A DNA stretch of 64,000 nt from Treponema sp. Its GTDB lineage: Bacteria > Spirochaetota > Spirochaetia > Treponematales > Treponemataceae. The position numbers and the translations under genes were made by a program. The stretch lies in contig JAFZLJ010000080.1 of NCBI GenBank assembly GCA_017551545.1, positions 1-64,000 on the forward strand. The letters run 5' to 3'. Under the pieces are notes generated by a model. It had not been told where the DNA came from. It made no database searches and saw nothing but the letters and a program-made list of their open reading frames with translations. This document shows positions 39,238-48,364 of this stretch, in pieces (the first letter of the stretch is position 1; each line of letters starts with the position of its first letter).

Positions 39238-40263
39238 TTAATAATGCCAGATCGGAGTTGCCAGCTTGTTGCTGAATGGTTGCGGGCGGGTAAAATTCGG
39301 CGGCCAGCTAGTGTCGTCGCTTAATTCCTGGTAGAAAAGGTATTCAAAATTGTAGGCTTGGATGAGGTCCTGAATGTCAGAGTCTTCCTCGGGTGTAACA
39401 AGCCTGTCTTCAATCTGTGTGATTTTACCTTTTTTTGCAGGAATCGGCGTATATTGATTCATCAGCGAAATTATTGCCCGGCCGTCTGCATTTTGTTTGA
39501 GCCATGCGAGTACATCTGCAGTCTGTTCAAATTTACCCGGCATAAAAAGATGGCGTACAATTATTCCGGACATCATTTTATCTCGTGGCTGTCCTGGTTC
39601 TGCCCATTCGGCTGGTTTGGCGTTCGGCGGCTCCGGAATAGATTCAATTTTTAGCGGGTTATTTTTTATCATCCAGCTGATGGCTTTTGTTGCGGCGTCG
39701 GGGTAGTCTGGTGCTGCAAAAAGTCCACGCGACAAAGATGAATCAAGCGTTTTCAAATCCGGCAGCCAGATTGTAACAAGTCCCTTCAAAAGTTCCAGCA
39801 TTTCAACACTTTCATATGCAGAACTGTTCCAGCAAAAAGGAATTGTAACTCCACCGTCTCGTGCAGATCTCAAATACTCAGCAATTTTTGGAATGTGATG
39901 GCTTCCTGTTACAAGATTAATATTTTCTGCACCGGCAGCCTGAAGTTTTAAGCAAATGTCGACAAATTCAGCCTTATCAACCACACGTCCAAGCCCATCC
40001 TGGCTTATCTGGTAGTTCTGACAGAAGGCACAGCGCAGGGTACAGCCTGTAAAAAAGATTGTTCCGCTGCCGCCAAAGACTGTTATGAGGGGTTCTTCGC
40101 CAAAATGAAGGCCTGCAAAAGCAATGCGGAGGTCGGAGGATTCGCGGCAAAAGCCTGCATGGGGTCCCTGAGGCTCTCGAAGGGCCGCACTTGCTGTAAC
40201 TCTATTTACTCCACACCTTCTTGGGCACTGCACGCATTTTTTATAAAGGGCATCCAAATCCAA
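39238..40263 (-). CDS. Radical SAM protein, pyruvate-formate-lyase-activase-like
   Basis: 341 residues. The cluster motif is CTLRCAFCQNYQIS (CxxxCxxC), preceded by an N-terminal four-cysteine region (CVQCPRRCGVNR..GFC) that may bind a second cluster or metal. SAM-binding VTGSHHIPKI and NSSAYES fit the PflA-like family often annotated as COG1313. A degenerate family C repeat is in frame near residues 26-33 (ALREPQGPHAG). The substrate is unknown. It follows the small gene at 40266-40670 by 2 bp. Confidence 0.85.
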   Translation of the reverse strand: MDLDALYKKCVQCPRRCGVNRVTASAALREPQGPHAGFCRESSDLRIAFAGLHFGEEPLITVFGGSGTIFFTGCTLRCAFCQNYQISQDGLGRVVDKAEFVDICLKLQAAGAENINLVTGSHHIPKIAEYLRSARDGGVTIPFCWNSSAYESVEMLELLKGLVTIWLPDLKTLDSSLSRGLFAAPDYPDAATKAISWMIKNNPLKIESIPEPPNAKPAEWAEPGQPRDKMMSGIIVRHLFMPGKFEQTADVLAWLKQNADGRAIISLMNQYTPIPAKKGKITQIEDRLVTPEEDSDIQDLIQAYNFEYLFYQELSDDTSWPPNFTRPQPFSNKLATPIWHY

Positions 40264-40265
40264 AA

Positions 40266-40670
40266 TCAGTATGCTCCCTTGGAAACGAGAATCATCATCA
40301 TGTCCTGAAGAATATCAACAGGCAGATCTTCTGCTTCGTAATTTACAAGGCGGCCAATTTCCTGCCAGTCTTCGGCTGTAATGAGGTCCTGGTCTTCGTC
40401 GCTGTTATCTAAAAATGCAAGGAAGGCACCAAGCTTTGCGGCATTGTCGGCACTAGGTTCATAAGTTAAATCTGCGCCATTCAAAATATATGTGTTTTCC
40501 CAATATTCAAAAACCGAACCTGGTAAACCCATAGGGCAGGAGGTTGCGCGTTCAAAAAGATTTCTCAAATCGTCACGGATATCATTGTAGCCGGAAAAGC
40601 CCGGTTTATTCTGGCGGGCATACTTTTTTGTTTTTTCGACATCACTTAAAAATTTTCCAATATCAGTCAT
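40266..40670 (-). CDS. Hypothetical acidic protein
   Basis: 134 residues from the ATG at 40670. Acidic and mostly helical, without signal or motif that I recognise (LNGADLTYEPSADNAAKLGAFLAFLDNSDED). It is cotranscribed with the radical SAM gene (2-bp gap). Confidence 0.7.
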   Translation of the reverse strand: MTDIGKFLSDVEKTKKYARQNKPGFSGYNDIRDDLRNLFERATSCPMGLPGSVFEYWENTYILNGADLTYEPSADNAAKLGAFLAFLDNSDEDQDLITAEDWQEIGRLVNYEAEDLPVDILQDMMMILVSKGAY

Positions 40671-40712
40671 ATTATTAATTATAGAATTTAAATTATGTCT
40701 GTACAATAAGTA

Positions 40713-40795
40713 TGGATTGCCACGACCTTCGGTCTCGCAATGACGTGGCCCGCCCGTGTGTCATTGCCGGGCTTGACCCGACAATCTGTTTTACA
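40713..40795. repeat. Family A and family B repeats
   Basis: GGATTGCCACGACCTTCGGTCTCGCAATGACG followed by TGTCATTGCCGGGCTTGACCCGACAATCTG, between divergent genes. Confidence 0.8.
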
Positions 40796-40808
40796 ATAGA
40801 CTCTCCTT

Positions 40809-41669
40809 ATGTTCAGCGATACACACTTTCACTTTAAGATGATGACAGAAGAACGCGGAATAGACGGCGTTGAAGTTTTGCAGACAATGGCACAGCGTAA
40901 CTGCTTTTTTGGACTTGATATCGGGACACGCGCAGGTGACCTTGAAGGCCGCAAACAGGCTGTAGAAAAATGCATTGCGGGGCTCGGTGACGCTCAGCTT
41001 GCACAAAAAGCACGCAATTTTATCTATTATACAGCAGGAATCTGGCCGGATGTGGACAGCATTAAAGACAGACAAAACCAGATGCAGATTCTCCGTAATT
41101 CAATTACCCCGGGTTCTATCATTGCAGTAGGTGAGTGTGGACTTGACCATCACTGGAACCCAAGTGGTGCAGACGGCCGCTCGGAAGATGATTTTGACGA
41201 ACAGCTTTACCGTGGAGAAAAAGAACTTTTTGAAGCCCAGATTGAACTTGCCCGTGAGCTGTCTCTCCCAGTAATCGTTCACAGCCGCGATGCCTTTGAA
41301 GACACCCTGGACTGCATAAAAAACACAGGCTACCACAACGGAATCATTCACTGCTACAGCTACGGTATTGAAGAAGCGCGCACTTTCCTGGACCTTGGCT
41401 GGTACATTGCCCTTGGCGGTGGCATTACTTACACAAAAAAATCAAAGCTCGAACAAATGCAGGAACTTATTCGATTTATTCCGTCAGACCGCCTGCTTAC
41501 CGAAACCGACGCACCTTATCTTGCACCGGTTCCTTTCCGAGGACAGGCAAATTCTCCTGTTTTAGTAGAGCATGTGTTTAATTATATTGCGCAGGCCCGC
41601 GGAATTACTGTAGAAGAACTGAACGAAACGGTTGATTCAAATATCAGAAAACTTTTTAATTGCCGGTAA
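40809..41669 (+). CDS. TatD-family metal-dependent hydrolase
   Basis: 286 residues, TIM-barrel hydrolase; family members act as DNases or on D-aminoacyl-tRNA. Metal ligands: FSDTHFHF (His6, His8), Glu in GECGLDHHW, His in VIVHSRDAFED, His in IIHCYSYG and Asp in TETDAPYLAP. No clear ribosome site precedes the ATG. Its end overlaps the convergent gene by 14 bp. Confidence 0.9.
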   Translation: MFSDTHFHFKMMTEERGIDGVEVLQTMAQRNCFFGLDIGTRAGDLEGRKQAVEKCIAGLGDAQLAQKARNFIYYTAGIWPDVDSIKDRQNQMQILRNSITPGSIIAVGECGLDHHWNPSGADGRSEDDFDEQLYRGEKELFEAQIELARELSLPVIVHSRDAFEDTLDCIKNTGYHNGIIHCYSYGIEEARTFLDLGWYIALGGGITYTKKSKLEQMQELIRFIPSDRLLTETDAPYLAPVPFRGQANSPVLVEHVFNYIAQARGITVEELNETVDSNIRKLFNCR

Positions 41670-42237
41670 CACGAGGTAAAATCATAATTCCGTGAACTGC
41701 TTCTTCCGGGCCTTCTCCAAGGTTTACAAAGAACAAGCCGCTTGAAACAGCTTTTACTGCGGTTTTTACAGCTGAATGTCCGGAACTTTCATCTTCATTT
41801 GCTCTTTCATGCTTTTTTATAAAATCACTGATAATTTCATAAGCTCTTTCATAATCAGCAATCAGAATAAAAACCTTAATAGAAAAACTTGAGTTCCCGT
41901 TGAGTGCATTAAGAGAATACATGGTGTTTATATGTTCATTTTCGGTATAGGTTGGAATATTTTCTGCTGCAAGAAGACTGCGTATAAACGAACAGATAAA
42001 AAAGCTTCCGACAGCTAAAAACTGCTGACTTTGTTCACCCTGTCTTATGCGTTCAAAATATCCTTCTTCGTAAGACTGGGCATCCTGGATAGCCTTGTCG
42101 TGTTCTTCTTCATTTGTATAAAATTCGGAAAGAGCCTGACTTGCCTGAATCTGCTTGATTTTCTGAATTCCTGAGATTATAAACCAGATACACATTCCGC
42201 CGAAAAGCGTATAAATTACAATAGAAAAAAATACCAT
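41656..42237 (-). CDS. Membrane-anchored protein with DUF2007-like domain
   Basis: 193 residues. One N-terminal transmembrane segment (3-25), a helical stretch, then a domain with SFIRSLLAAENIPTYTENEHIN..IKVFILIADYERAYEIISDF, the pattern of DUF2007 putative signal-transducing proteins. The C-terminus is Gly/Pro-rich. Function unknown. Confidence 0.65.
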   Translation of the reverse strand: MVFFSIVIYTLFGGMCIWFIISGIQKIKQIQASQALSEFYTNEEEHDKAIQDAQSYEEGYFERIRQGEQSQQFLAVGSFFICSFIRSLLAAENIPTYTENEHINTMYSLNALNGNSSFSIKVFILIADYERAYEIISDFIKKHERANEDESSGHSAVKTAVKAVSSGLFFVNLGEGPEEAVHGIMILPRVTGN

Positions 42238-42334
42238 AAAATTATTCTACTCTAAAAAACGAAATTTCTCAATTTTAATATTTGTTTTGATAAAATGCCG
42301 CAAAAATGATAAAGTAAAAACAACGGAAAATAAA

Positions 42335-42826
42335 ATGATTAGTACAACACTATGTTATATAGAAAACAATAACTCATATTTAATGCTCCACCGCACCAAG
42401 AAAAATAAGGATGTAAACAAAGATAAATGGATTGGCATTGGCGGAAAGTTTGAAAACTGCGAAAGCCCCTTTGACTGTGTTAAGCGTGAAGTGCTTGAAG
42501 AAACAGGTTTTATTTTGAATAAGGCTGAATACCGGGGTCTTGTTACTTTTGTTTCTCGTACATCTGATGGAGCAGAGCCTTATTATGAGCTTATGCATCT
42601 TTTCTGGTCCAATGATTTTACCGGTGCAAACGGCCAGAGTGCACAGGTTCTCCCCGAATGTGATGAAGGAGAGCTTGCCTGGATTCCAAAAGATAAAATG
42701 AAAGACCTTCCGCAGTGGGAAAGTGATGTTTTATTTCTTAATTTAATAGAAAAGAATGCACCGTTTTTTTCCATGAAGGTAGAATATTTAGACGGAAAGC
42801 TTGTAAGCGCCGTACAGGAGCAATAA
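42335..42826 (+). CDS. Nudix hydrolase (MutT/8-oxo-dGTPase-like)
   Basis: 163 residues from the ATG at 42335. The Nudix box is complete: Gly37, Glu43 and REVLEETGF at 51-59. YELMHLFWSNDFTG and ECDEGELAWIPKDKM resemble the MTH1/MutT group that clears oxidised nucleotides. It lies 13 bp before an acyltransferase gene, probably in one operon. Confidence 0.9.
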   Translation: MISTTLCYIENNNSYLMLHRTKKNKDVNKDKWIGIGGKFENCESPFDCVKREVLEETGFILNKAEYRGLVTFVSRTSDGAEPYYELMHLFWSNDFTGANGQSAQVLPECDEGELAWIPKDKMKDLPQWESDVLFLNLIEKNAPFFSMKVEYLDGKLVSAVQEQ

Positions 42827-42839
42827 ACAGGAGTACAAA

Positions 42840-44093
42840 ATGAAGACAAAAGTTAAAGAATTATCATATGAGCAGGTTCTGGCCCTTAAACCCGAAAAAT
42901 CCCGCAAGCCTGTAAAACCGGGCCTGTTCTGGCGTAAGCTCATGCAGTTTCTGGGCAAAGGAGAACTTAAGGCAACCAACTTTAAGGCAAATTATATTGG
43001 AATGGAAAAACTTGGCCGCTGCGAACCCTGTCTTATCCTTATGAACCATTCCTGTTTTACAGACCTTCTTATTGCCGAAACTGTTTTTGCAGACCGCCCG
43101 TTTAATATTGTATGTACAAGCGACGGCTTTGTCGGTAAAAAATCACTCATGAGAAGTCTTGGCTGTATTCCTACAAACAAGTTCGTAACTGATTTTGTAC
43201 TTGTCCGTAACATGAAGTTCGCCTTTGATAAACTTCATACTTCTGTGCTCATGTATCCCGAAGCAAGCTATTCCTTTGACGGGACTGCAACTCCATTGCC
43301 TGCAACTCTTGGAAAATGTCTTAAGCTTTTTGACGTTCCTGTTGTAATGATTAGAACTTACGGGGCTTTTGCACGAGACCCGCTTTACAATAATCTTCAG
43401 AAACGCAAGGTAGATATAAGCGCAGATATAAAATATCTTTTGTCGCGCGAAGACATCCAGAAAAAGTCTGTTGATGAACTGAACGAAATCCTGAAAAAAG
43501 AATTCTGCTTTGATAACTGGGAATGGCAGAAGCAGAATAATGTACAAATCACTGAACCTTTCCGTGCAGACTACCTGAACAGAGTTTTATATAAATGCAG
43601 CTGCTGTGGTGCCGAAGGAAAAATGCTTGGTAAAGGGATAAACCTTACCTGTGGTGCATGCGGCACAAAATGGACACTCAATGAAGACGGAACGCTTGCT
43701 CCTGAAAAACCTTTTTCTTCTGTTCCGGCCTGGTTCCGATGGGAACGCGAGCAGGTACGCAAGGAGCTTACAGACGGTACTTACAGGCTTGATGTTCCTG
43801 TAGAAATTTACATGCTCGTAAACACAAAGGCAATTTACCATGTAGGCGAGGGTACACTCAAACACGACAACAACGGTTTTGTGCTCGACGGCTGCAACGG
43901 AAAGCTCCATTACGAACAGTCTCCAAAAGCAAGCTACAGCCTTTATTCCGATTACTACTGGTACGAAATAGGAGACATGATCTGTATAGGCGATATGAAA
44001 ACCTTATACTACTGTTTCCCTAAAGAGGCGGGCGACATTGTAGCAAAAGCCCGCATTGCAACCGAAGAATTGTATAAAATGAGTACATTGTAA
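42840..44093 (+). CDS. PlsC-type acyltransferase with C-terminal zinc ribbon
   Basis: 417 residues. Acyltransferase motif I NHSCFTD (His70, Asp75) and motif III YPEASYSFDG (139-148) identify a glycerolipid acyltransferase fold. Residues about 250-285 form a CxxC..CxxC zinc ribbon (CSCCGAEG..CGACGTKW), and the last 110 residues are a beta-rich domain of unknown role. No transmembrane helix is obvious. It may act on 1-acylglycerol-3-phosphate or on another lipid head group. CAGGAG ribosome site. Confidence 0.8.
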   Translation: MKTKVKELSYEQVLALKPEKSRKPVKPGLFWRKLMQFLGKGELKATNFKANYIGMEKLGRCEPCLILMNHSCFTDLLIAETVFADRPFNIVCTSDGFVGKKSLMRSLGCIPTNKFVTDFVLVRNMKFAFDKLHTSVLMYPEASYSFDGTATPLPATLGKCLKLFDVPVVMIRTYGAFARDPLYNNLQKRKVDISADIKYLLSREDIQKKSVDELNEILKKEFCFDNWEWQKQNNVQITEPFRADYLNRVLYKCSCCGAEGKMLGKGINLTCGACGTKWTLNEDGTLAPEKPFSSVPAWFRWEREQVRKELTDGTYRLDVPVEIYMLVNTKAIYHVGEGTLKHDNNGFVLDGCNGKLHYEQSPKASYSLYSDYYWYEIGDMICIGDMKTLYYCFPKEAGDIVAKARIATEELYKMSTL

Positions 44094-44152
44094 ATACTCA
44101 AAAAAAACTGTATATTTAGAAAGAATAAATTTAACTCAGGAGATTTTTATAT

Positions 44153-45817
44153 ATGTCAGAAACAATGCACGCATTGGAAAAGAACCCTAACTGGAAGGGT
44201 CGTCGTGGTCCTGTCGTTCTTGTAATTATGGACGGTGTTGGATATGGAAAATATGAAGAAGGTGATGCTGTAAAGGCAAGCCGCATGAAGTATCTTGATT
44301 GGTTTACTGCAAACTGCCCTCATACAAAGCTTAAGGCTCACGGAACTGCTGTAGGTCTTCCAAGCGATGATGATATGGGTAACTCTGAAGTAGGACACAA
44401 TGCTATGGGTTGTGGCCGCGTATTTGCTCAGGGTGCCAAGCTTGTAGGGGAGTCAATTGCAAACGGTTCTATGTTTGCTGCAGACACCTGGAAAAAGCTT
44501 GTTAAAAACGTAAACGACAAAAACGCAACACTTCATTTTATTGGTCTTGTTTCTGACGGAAACGTTCACTCACACATTGATCATCTTAAGGCAATGATTA
44601 CACAGGCAAGCAAGGATGGAGTTAAAAAGCTCCGCGTACACGCTCTCTTGGATGGACGTGACGTAGATCCTACTTCTGCTTTGAACTATATTACTCCACT
44701 TGAAGAATTCCTTGCCGGATTTGCAGGAGTTGATTATCAGATTGCTTCTGGTGGTGGACGTATGTACATGACTATGGACCGCTACAATGCAGACTGGTCT
44801 ATGGTAGAACGCGGATGGAAAGCTCACGTACTTGGTGAAGGCCGCAAGTTTGAAAGCGCTACAAAAGCAATCGAAACATACCGTGCAGAAATCCCTGGAG
44901 TTCTTGACCAGGATATGCATGAGTTTGTAATTGAAAAGGACGGAAAGCCTGTTGGAACAATCGAAGACGGCGACTCAGTTATTTACTTCAACTTCCGCGG
45001 TGACCGTGCCCTTGAAATGACACGCGCATTTGAAACACCAAAGGGTGGAGATCTTCCATTTGACCGTGTACGCGTTCCAGCTGTTGAATATGCCGGAATG
45101 ATGGAATACGACGGAGACGCTCATGTTCCTTCCCAGTACCTTGTAAACCCACCAAGCATTGACCGCACAATGGGTGAATATCTGACCCAGACAGGCGTAA
45201 AGCTTCTTGCAATTTCTGAAACACAGAAGTACGGACACGTAACATACTTCTTCAACGGAAACAAGCAGGGTAAGTTTGACGAAAAGCTTGAAGACTATAT
45301 TGAAGTTCCTTCTGATGTAGTTCCATTTGAACAGCGCCCATGGATGAAGTGTGCAGAAATTACAGACAAAGTAATTGAAGCAATCAAGAGCGGTAAGTAT
45401 GATCACATCCGCTTGAACTTCCCTAATGGTGATATGGTTGGACACACTGGTGTATTCAACGCAGTAGTTTGCTCTATGGAAGGAATGGATCTTCAGCTTG
45501 GACGCCTTAAGGCAGCTATTGAAGAAGCCGGTGGTATCCTCTGTCTTACAGCAGACCACGGAAACTCTGACGATATGTACGAGCACGGAAAGGACGGCAG
45601 CGTAAAGAAGGATGCAGACGGAGAACCAAAAGCAAAGACTTCTCACTCGCTCAACCCAGTTCCTGGTATTATCTACGACCCGGAATACAAGGGCGAATAC
45701 GACAATACAAAGCTCAACGACGGTCTTGGAATCAGCAGCTGGCCTAGCACACTTATGACTCTTATGGGTTATGTGCCTCCTGCTGACTATGACAAGTCGA
45801 TAATTAATTTGAAATAA
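44153..45817 (+). CDS. gpmI: 2,3-bisphosphoglycerate-independent phosphoglycerate mutase
   Basis: 554-residue glycolytic enzyme interconverting 3- and 2-phosphoglycerate through a phosphoserine. Metal and Ser motifs: VLVIMDGVGYG, DDDMGNSEVGHNAMGCGR (Ser in NSEVGH), LLDGRDVDPTSA, NFRGDRALEMTR, and LTADHGNSDDM. AGGAG ribosome site. Monocistronic. Confidence 0.96.
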   Translation: MSETMHALEKNPNWKGRRGPVVLVIMDGVGYGKYEEGDAVKASRMKYLDWFTANCPHTKLKAHGTAVGLPSDDDMGNSEVGHNAMGCGRVFAQGAKLVGESIANGSMFAADTWKKLVKNVNDKNATLHFIGLVSDGNVHSHIDHLKAMITQASKDGVKKLRVHALLDGRDVDPTSALNYITPLEEFLAGFAGVDYQIASGGGRMYMTMDRYNADWSMVERGWKAHVLGEGRKFESATKAIETYRAEIPGVLDQDMHEFVIEKDGKPVGTIEDGDSVIYFNFRGDRALEMTRAFETPKGGDLPFDRVRVPAVEYAGMMEYDGDAHVPSQYLVNPPSIDRTMGEYLTQTGVKLLAISETQKYGHVTYFFNGNKQGKFDEKLEDYIEVPSDVVPFEQRPWMKCAEITDKVIEAIKSGKYDHIRLNFPNGDMVGHTGVFNAVVCSMEGMDLQLGRLKAAIEEAGGILCLTADHGNSDDMYEHGKDGSVKKDADGEPKAKTSHSLNPVPGIIYDPEYKGEYDNTKLNDGLGISSWPSTLMTLMGYVPPADYDKSIINLK

Positions 45818-45827
45818 ATAAAATAGA

Positions 45828-45852
45828 CCCCCGGGTCAAGCCCGAGGGTGAC
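45828..45852. repeat. Family B repeat after gpmI
   Basis: ACCCCCGGGTCAAGCCCGAGGGTGACA-type palindrome 10 bp after the gpmI stop codon. Confidence 0.8.
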
Positions 45853-45858
45853 AAATAT

Positions 45859-45946
45859 CGTCATTGCGAGGAGCGTAGTGACGTGGCAATCCAGAAACAA
45901 GAATGCATTCTGATAACTGGATTGCCGCGCTTCGCTCGCAATGACG
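45859..45946. repeat. 88-bp composite family A element, copy 2
   Basis: Same length and structure as 7584-7671, inverted relative to it, with a different central spacer. It lies just before the DNA methylase gene, whose frame stays open through it. Confidence 0.85.
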
Positions 45947-45978
45947 AGTTTTTTTATTCCCACAATGCGGGACACTTT

Positions 45979-46929
45979 ATGAATAATAATCGGGCGCCAC
46001 GTAACAGGACAATTACTCTTACAGATGATGAAAGGAATGAACTGCGTAAATCGCTCGTGGTCCCTGAGCCTGTCGAAGGGCTACTTAAAAAATTTCGCGA
46101 CCAGACAATAAACGCCAACTTACTCGATGCCCTCCCGTTGCTCCCGGACGCATTCGCAGATCTTATAATCATAGACCCACCTTACAACCTTACAAAAGAC
46201 TTCAACGGCAACAAATTCAACGCCCGCACAGAACAGGCTTACGATGAATATCTTGCAAGCTGGTTTCCGCAGGTTTGCAAAAAACTTAAACCAAACGGTT
46301 CGCTTTATCTTTGCGGCGACTGGAAATGTACTTCATCATTGCAGAGGGCTATGGAAAAAGAACTCACTGTTTTGAACAGAATAACCTGGCAACGTGAAAA
46401 GGGAAGAGGGGCTAAATCGAACTGGAAAAACGGCATGGAAGATATATGGTTTGGAGTAAAAAATGCGGATGACTATTATTTTGATGTTGAAGCCGTAAAA
46501 CAAAAGCGCCGGGTGATTGCTCCCTACAAAGTAGACGGAAAACCAAAGGACTGGGAAGAAAGCGACGAGGGAAACTACCGTTTAACATATCCTTCGAACT
46601 TCTGGGATGACATAAGCGTACCCTTCTGGTCTATGCCCGAAAATACAGATCACCCGACCCAGAAGCCCGAAAAGCTTTATGCAAAATTAATTCTTGCTTC
46701 GAGCCGCCCGGGCGACATAGTATTTGACCCGTTCTTAGGCAGCGGAACTGCAAGTGTTGTTGCAAAAAAGCTTGGCCGCCATTACTGCGGAATTGAAATG
46801 AACAAAGAATACTGTCTGCTTGCTCAAAAAAGACTGAAGCTTGCCGAAACAGATAAATCAATTCAGGGCTACAGTGACGGAGTTTTCTGGGAACGAAATA
46901 CAGCCCAGCTTCAGAAAAAACAGGACTAG
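45979..46929 (+). CDS. Orphan DNA (N4/N6) methyltransferase
   Basis: 316 residues from the ATG at 45979; the longer frame to 45883 is repeat sequence. Beta-group order: catalytic DPPY (66-69) first, SAM motif FDPFLGSGTASV (249-260) last. Target-recognition residues lie between (RITWQREKGRGAKSNWKN). An in-frame family C element encodes VVPEPVEG at 27-34. No restriction gene is nearby. The recognised sequence cannot be told from the protein by eye. It is followed after 1 bp by a pseudouridine synthase gene. Confidence 0.88.
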   Translation: MNNNRAPRNRTITLTDDERNELRKSLVVPEPVEGLLKKFRDQTINANLLDALPLLPDAFADLIIIDPPYNLTKDFNGNKFNARTEQAYDEYLASWFPQVCKKLKPNGSLYLCGDWKCTSSLQRAMEKELTVLNRITWQREKGRGAKSNWKNGMEDIWFGVKNADDYYFDVEAVKQKRRVIAPYKVDGKPKDWEESDEGNYRLTYPSNFWDDISVPFWSMPENTDHPTQKPEKLYAKLILASSRPGDIVFDPFLGSGTASVVAKKLGRHYCGIEMNKEYCLLAQKRLKLAETDKSIQGYSDGVFWERNTAQLQKKQD

Positions 46930-46930
46930 C

Positions 46931-47569
46931 ATGGCAGAAATCTATTTAGTTATGAACAAGCCCAAAGGCTATGTGTGTTCTGCCGCCAGTGATTCTCACA
47001 AAACAGTTTATGAACTTTTACCCCCTGAATTACAAGACCTTGTAAAAAATGCCAAACGTGGTCACCGCCTGCATACAATAGGAAGACTCGATGCAGATAC
47101 AACAGGGCTGTTGCTGCTTACAACGGATGGAATGTTTTCGCACAGAATTGCAGCAAGTCGCCCTTCGACAAGCTCAGGGACCCCAGCGGATTGTGTGGTC
47201 CCTGAGCCTGTCGAAGGGCACTACAAAAAGGCGCACATTACAAAAACTTATATTGCTAAATTAGAATACGAAGTTTCTCATGCACAGCAAACCCAATACA
47301 TAACCCGTGCTGCACAGGGACTTACGCTTCCTCCTGAAAAAAAGGCGCCGGAACAACAGGCTGCTCCTGCAAAACTTTGTTTTATCAATGAAAATACATG
47401 TAAAATTACAGTAACAGAAGGTAAATTTCACGAGGTGCGCCGCATATTCCGTGCTCTTGAAAACGAAGTTACAGAACTTGAACGAACTGCAATAGGAGCT
47501 TTTGAACTTCCACAAGATTTGCAACCCGGCCAATACAGGTTTTTTACCCCCGACCAAATAGTTTTTTGA
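46931..47569 (+). CDS. RsuA-family pseudouridine synthase without S4 domain
   Basis: 212 residues. Catalytic Asp54 in GRLDADTTGLLLLT, VMNKPKGYVCSA at the N-terminus and EGKFHEVRRIFRALEN match RsuA/RluE enzymes that modify rRNA. Residues about 77-97 are an insertion encoded by two inverted family C repeats (RPSTSSGT and VVPEPVEG), placed after HRIAA, a loop between core strands. The enzyme could still fold. The usual N-terminal S4 domain is missing, as in RluE. Confidence 0.88.
   Translation: MAEIYLVMNKPKGYVCSAASDSHKTVYELLPPELQDLVKNAKRGHRLHTIGRLDADTTGLLLLTTDGMFSHRIAASRPSTSSGTPADCVVPEPVEGHYKKAHITKTYIAKLEYEVSHAQQTQYITRAAQGLTLPPEKKAPEQQAAPAKLCFINENTCKITVTEGKFHEVRRIFRALENEVTELERTAIGAFELPQDLQPGQYRFFTPDQIVF
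47161..47219. repeat. Inverted pair of family C elements inside the pseudouridine synthase gene
   Basis: CCCTTCGACAAGCTCAGGGACC and GGTCCCTGAGCCTGTCGAAGGG, in opposite orientation, with a 15-base spacer. Both are in frame with the gene. Confidence 0.9.
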
Positions 47570-47594
47570 CATATACTTTTTAATGCGTTATAAT
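47566..47594 (+). promoter_or_regulatory. Promoter of the small lipoprotein gene
   Basis: TTGACA (47566-47571), 17-base spacer, TATAAT (47589-47594), an ideal promoter. It overlaps the stop of the pseudouridine synthase gene. Confidence 0.8.
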
Positions 47595-47670
47595 AATAGA
47601 AATTAAATAAAAAGTTCTTCAGGTCTGCCTGTGCAGTGCCGGTGATTTTATATATTTTTTGGAGTTTCTT

Positions 47671-48174
47671 ATGAAGAAGGTTTTTAAATTATTTGCCGGA
47701 TTAGTAGTTCTGGCAAGTGTATTTATGTTAAGTGGATGTGGTGTTCTGGAAGAGACATATAACAAATGGTATAAATATAATACCCAGTTGAATCTTCCTA
47801 TAGCAGAAGCTGATACAGAAGATAGCACTAAAGATGGTTTACTTAAAAATGCTGATTTGTATTTATATTATAATAAAACTGATGGTCTTAAGATATGCTT
47901 TGTAACAACACATAAGCAAGAGATACAATATGGCGGATCATTGAGTCCTATAACAGTAAATGCTGATATAGTAACAGGTGGAACAAAACAGTTTCAGCCA
48001 TCTCAGTTTGGTCCTGGACTGTGGGATGCATTAGTTGTTTCTGGTAAAATTCAACCACAGAATCCTCCAACAATTGCAGTAGATATTTCAGATGCATTTG
48101 CTAATGGAAAATTTAAACCTGAATTAATCTTGTCTCAGCTCATTTTGAACTGGGCACAGAATAACGCTTACTAA
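47671..48174 (+). CDS. Predicted lipoprotein, function unknown
   Basis: 167 residues from the ATG at 47671 with GGAG six bases upstream. Signal peptide with lipobox MLSGC. The mature part is beta-rich (DLYLYYNKTDGLKICFV, TVNADIVTGGTKQFQ) without a recognised domain. A consensus promoter suggests strong expression. Confidence 0.8.
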   Translation: MKKVFKLFAGLVVLASVFMLSGCGVLEETYNKWYKYNTQLNLPIAEADTEDSTKDGLLKNADLYLYYNKTDGLKICFVTTHKQEIQYGGSLSPITVNADIVTGGTKQFQPSQFGPGLWDALVVSGKIQPQNPPTIAVDISDAFANGKFKPELILSQLILNWAQNNAY

Positions 48175-48185
48175 TTTATTGTTTA

Positions 48186-48316
48186 CTACCGGGGTTTTAG
48201 GGGCGTTAGCAGCTTGCTGCGTTGCCCCTAGGCGAGGGGGTAGTGAGCAACGCAGTGCGAACGAGGGGGAGACTTCCCCCTCAATTTTTTTGCCCTTCGA
48301 GAGCCTCTGGGACCGC
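48186..48316. repeat. Family D repeat, copy 4, joined to a family C element
   Basis: TTGCCCCTAGGCGAGGGGGTAG..GGGGGAGACTTCCCCC (family D), then CCCTTCGAGAGCCTCTGGGACC (family C). Confidence 0.75.
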
Positions 48317-48364
48317 AATCTTTTTATTTGTATTTTCATCTTATCGGGTGTATAATTTAATATC

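Noticed and set aside
47600-47670. Small structured RNA in the lipoprotein leader
   Set aside because: The leader has no convincing stem beyond short chance pairs; it reads as a plain 5' untranslated region.
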